From Fusibacter sp. A1 (GTDB lineage Bacteria > Bacillota > Clostridia > Peptostreptococcales > Acidaminobacteraceae): a DNA stretch of 64,000 nucleotides. A program made the translations under genes and the position numbers. How positions within the stretch are numbered: the first letter of the stretch is position 1; each line of letters starts with the position of its first letter. The notes under the pieces were generated by a model that saw nothing but the letters and a program-made list of their open reading frames with translations, ran no database searches and was not told the origin of the DNA. The DNA lies in NCBI RefSeq assembly GCF_004125825.1, contig NZ_QQWI01000002.1, positions 1 to 64,000 of the forward strand, in the 5' to 3' direction. This document shows, piece after piece, positions 63,284-64,000 of the stretch.

Positions 63284-64000
63284 TGAAGGTGAAGACAAAG
63301 TTACCGGTACTTCTTATTTTCTTAGGCATGGCAACAATGATTGTCATGTTTGTGGTCTTCGGATTGCTTTCGAGCTTTAGCGAATTCGCCCTGCTCGTCG
63401 TCGTCTTTGGCATGGTAGTGCTCACAGGATTTTATGTCGTATTCTTAGGATTGATGATGCTGGTCGCACTTAGTGGTGGAATTTCCACCAAAGCGATATT
63501 GGTCTTGAGGTATCAGCTTTTAATGGTCTATCCTCTGGTCGAGGTGTTTTTCAAGGGCGAGGAGATAAGACTTTGGTTGAGGAATCAGCTGATTGAAGTA
63601 AACAATCAGCTGATGGAAAAGTGCAGGTTGAAGATTTCATCTAGAGAAATGATGATTCTCACTCCGCACTGTCTGCAGGCGTCGGATTGCGGCAGGAAGG
63701 TCACAGGCGAGCTGAATCACTGCGTCGTTTGCGGTAGATGCTCTATCGGTGATCTGCTTGAAATTGAAAAGAAGTACGGTGTGAAAAGCGTGATCGCCTC
63801 TGGTGGAACGCTGGCAAGAAAAGCGATACTCGAGACTAGGCCGCGCTTCATCATAGCGGTCGCCTGCGAGCGCGACCTGACAAGCGGTCTTCTCGATATG
63901 AAAAAGCTTCCTGTATGGGCGCTTTCGAACGAAAGACCTTTAGGCCCCTGTAGAGACACACAGGTCGATATCGTGGCTTTGTCTCAGGTGATTGAAAAGT
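63283..64000 (+). CDS. DUF116 family membrane protein (partial, runs off window)
   Basis: An open frame from ATG 63283 (TGATG overlap with the fmt stop) to the window end, 239 residues so far. Two N-terminal TM segments (about 8-30 and 38-62). Then the DUF116 domain with TPHCLQ, paired Cys in CGRKVTGELNHCVVCGRC, GGTLARK, VACERDLTSG and NERPLGPC, probably ligands for a metal or Fe-S centre. Common next to fmt in Clostridia; function unknown. The C-terminus is cut off. Confidence 0.88.
   Translation, partial: MKVKTKLPVLLIFLGMATMIVMFVVFGLLSSFSEFALLVVVFGMVVLTGFYVVFLGLMMLVALSGGISTKAILVLRYQLLMVYPLVEVFFKGEEIRLWLRNQLIEVNNQLMEKCRLKISSREMMILTPHCLQASDCGRKVTGELNHCVVCGRCSIGDLLEIEKKYGVKSVIASGGTLARKAILETRPRFIIAVACERDLTSGLLDMKKLPVWALSNERPLGPCRDTQVDIVALSQVIEK

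Noticed and set aside
63117-63425. Minus-strand frame over the fmt/DUF116 junction
   Set aside because: The plus strand is continuously coding here (fmt then DUF116 with conserved Cys motifs), so the reverse frame is a shadow.
1-64000. CRISPR arrays, tRNA or rRNA genes, prophage or toxin-antitoxin pairs
   Set aside because: No regularly spaced repeats, tRNA-like clover patterns, integrases or phage structural genes were seen; the only mobile sequence is the intron end at 1-182.

Overview
The window looks like a chromosomal stretch of a Clostridia-class Firmicute. The base composition is moderate, with GC around the low-to-mid 40s judged by eye. Several Firmicute hallmarks are present: comEC-holA-rpsT-lepA-hemW-hrcA-grpE-dnaK-dnaJ with a CIRCE operator, an ylm/sepF/divIVA division cluster followed by a T-box controlled ileS, and the yicC-gmk-rpoZ-coaBC-priA-def-fmt block. 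The genus cannot be fixed from the sequence alone; a relative of the Fusibacter/Acidaminobacter type is only a guess. No rRNA, tRNA, CRISPR array or prophage was seen.

Layout. 1-182 is the 3' end of a group II intron (last codons of its reverse transcriptase, then domains V and VI). It abuts, antisense, the end of an S-layer-homology protein gene (179-1957, minus). 2129-6408 is a tightly overlapping three-gene signalling cassette: GAF/HD-GYP phosphodiesterase, metallo-beta-lactamase-fold hydrolase, and membrane TPR-class III adenylate cyclase. 6523-10796 is sbcDC. 10806-17945 holds loosely organised genes: an acetyltransferase, photolyase, chemoreceptor, dUTPase-like protein and P5C dehydrogenase. 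18085-31020 carries competence and replication (comEC, holA), ribosome/translation (rpsT, lepA), hemW, the HrcA/CIRCE heat-shock operon and an unusual GNAT protein. 31040-40533 runs through nrdR, pgeF, a DUF512 radical-SAM-like protein, der, gpsA, a HlyD-like protein, yggS, sepF, yggT, ylmH and divIVA. 40555-46290 has the T-box leader, ileS, mtnN, rluD and pyrR.

46314-50835 is the accessory and regulatory part. It contains a minus-strand HD-GYP phosphodiesterase, a stand-alone cheY behind a clear c-di-GMP-I (GEMM) riboswitch, an RNA 2',3'-cyclic phosphodiesterase, a cupin-like protein, and a MarR regulator paired with an FMN azoreductase. The last two share the same palindromic operator sequence. 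51002-64000 has a DbpA-type RNA helicase, HD protein, RluF, RqcH, dapF, the yicC-to-fmt block and the start of a DUF116 gene cut by the window edge.

Theme. Nucleotide second messengers recur: two HD-GYP proteins, one adenylate cyclase, one c-di-GMP riboswitch and a chemoreceptor. The best candidates for follow-up are the HD-GYP/MBL/cyclase cassette (2129-6408), the c-di-GMP riboswitch-cheY unit beside an HD-GYP gene (46349-48165), the MarR/azoR two-operator circuit (49438-50643), and the group II intron junction that supplies the stop codon of the SLH gene.
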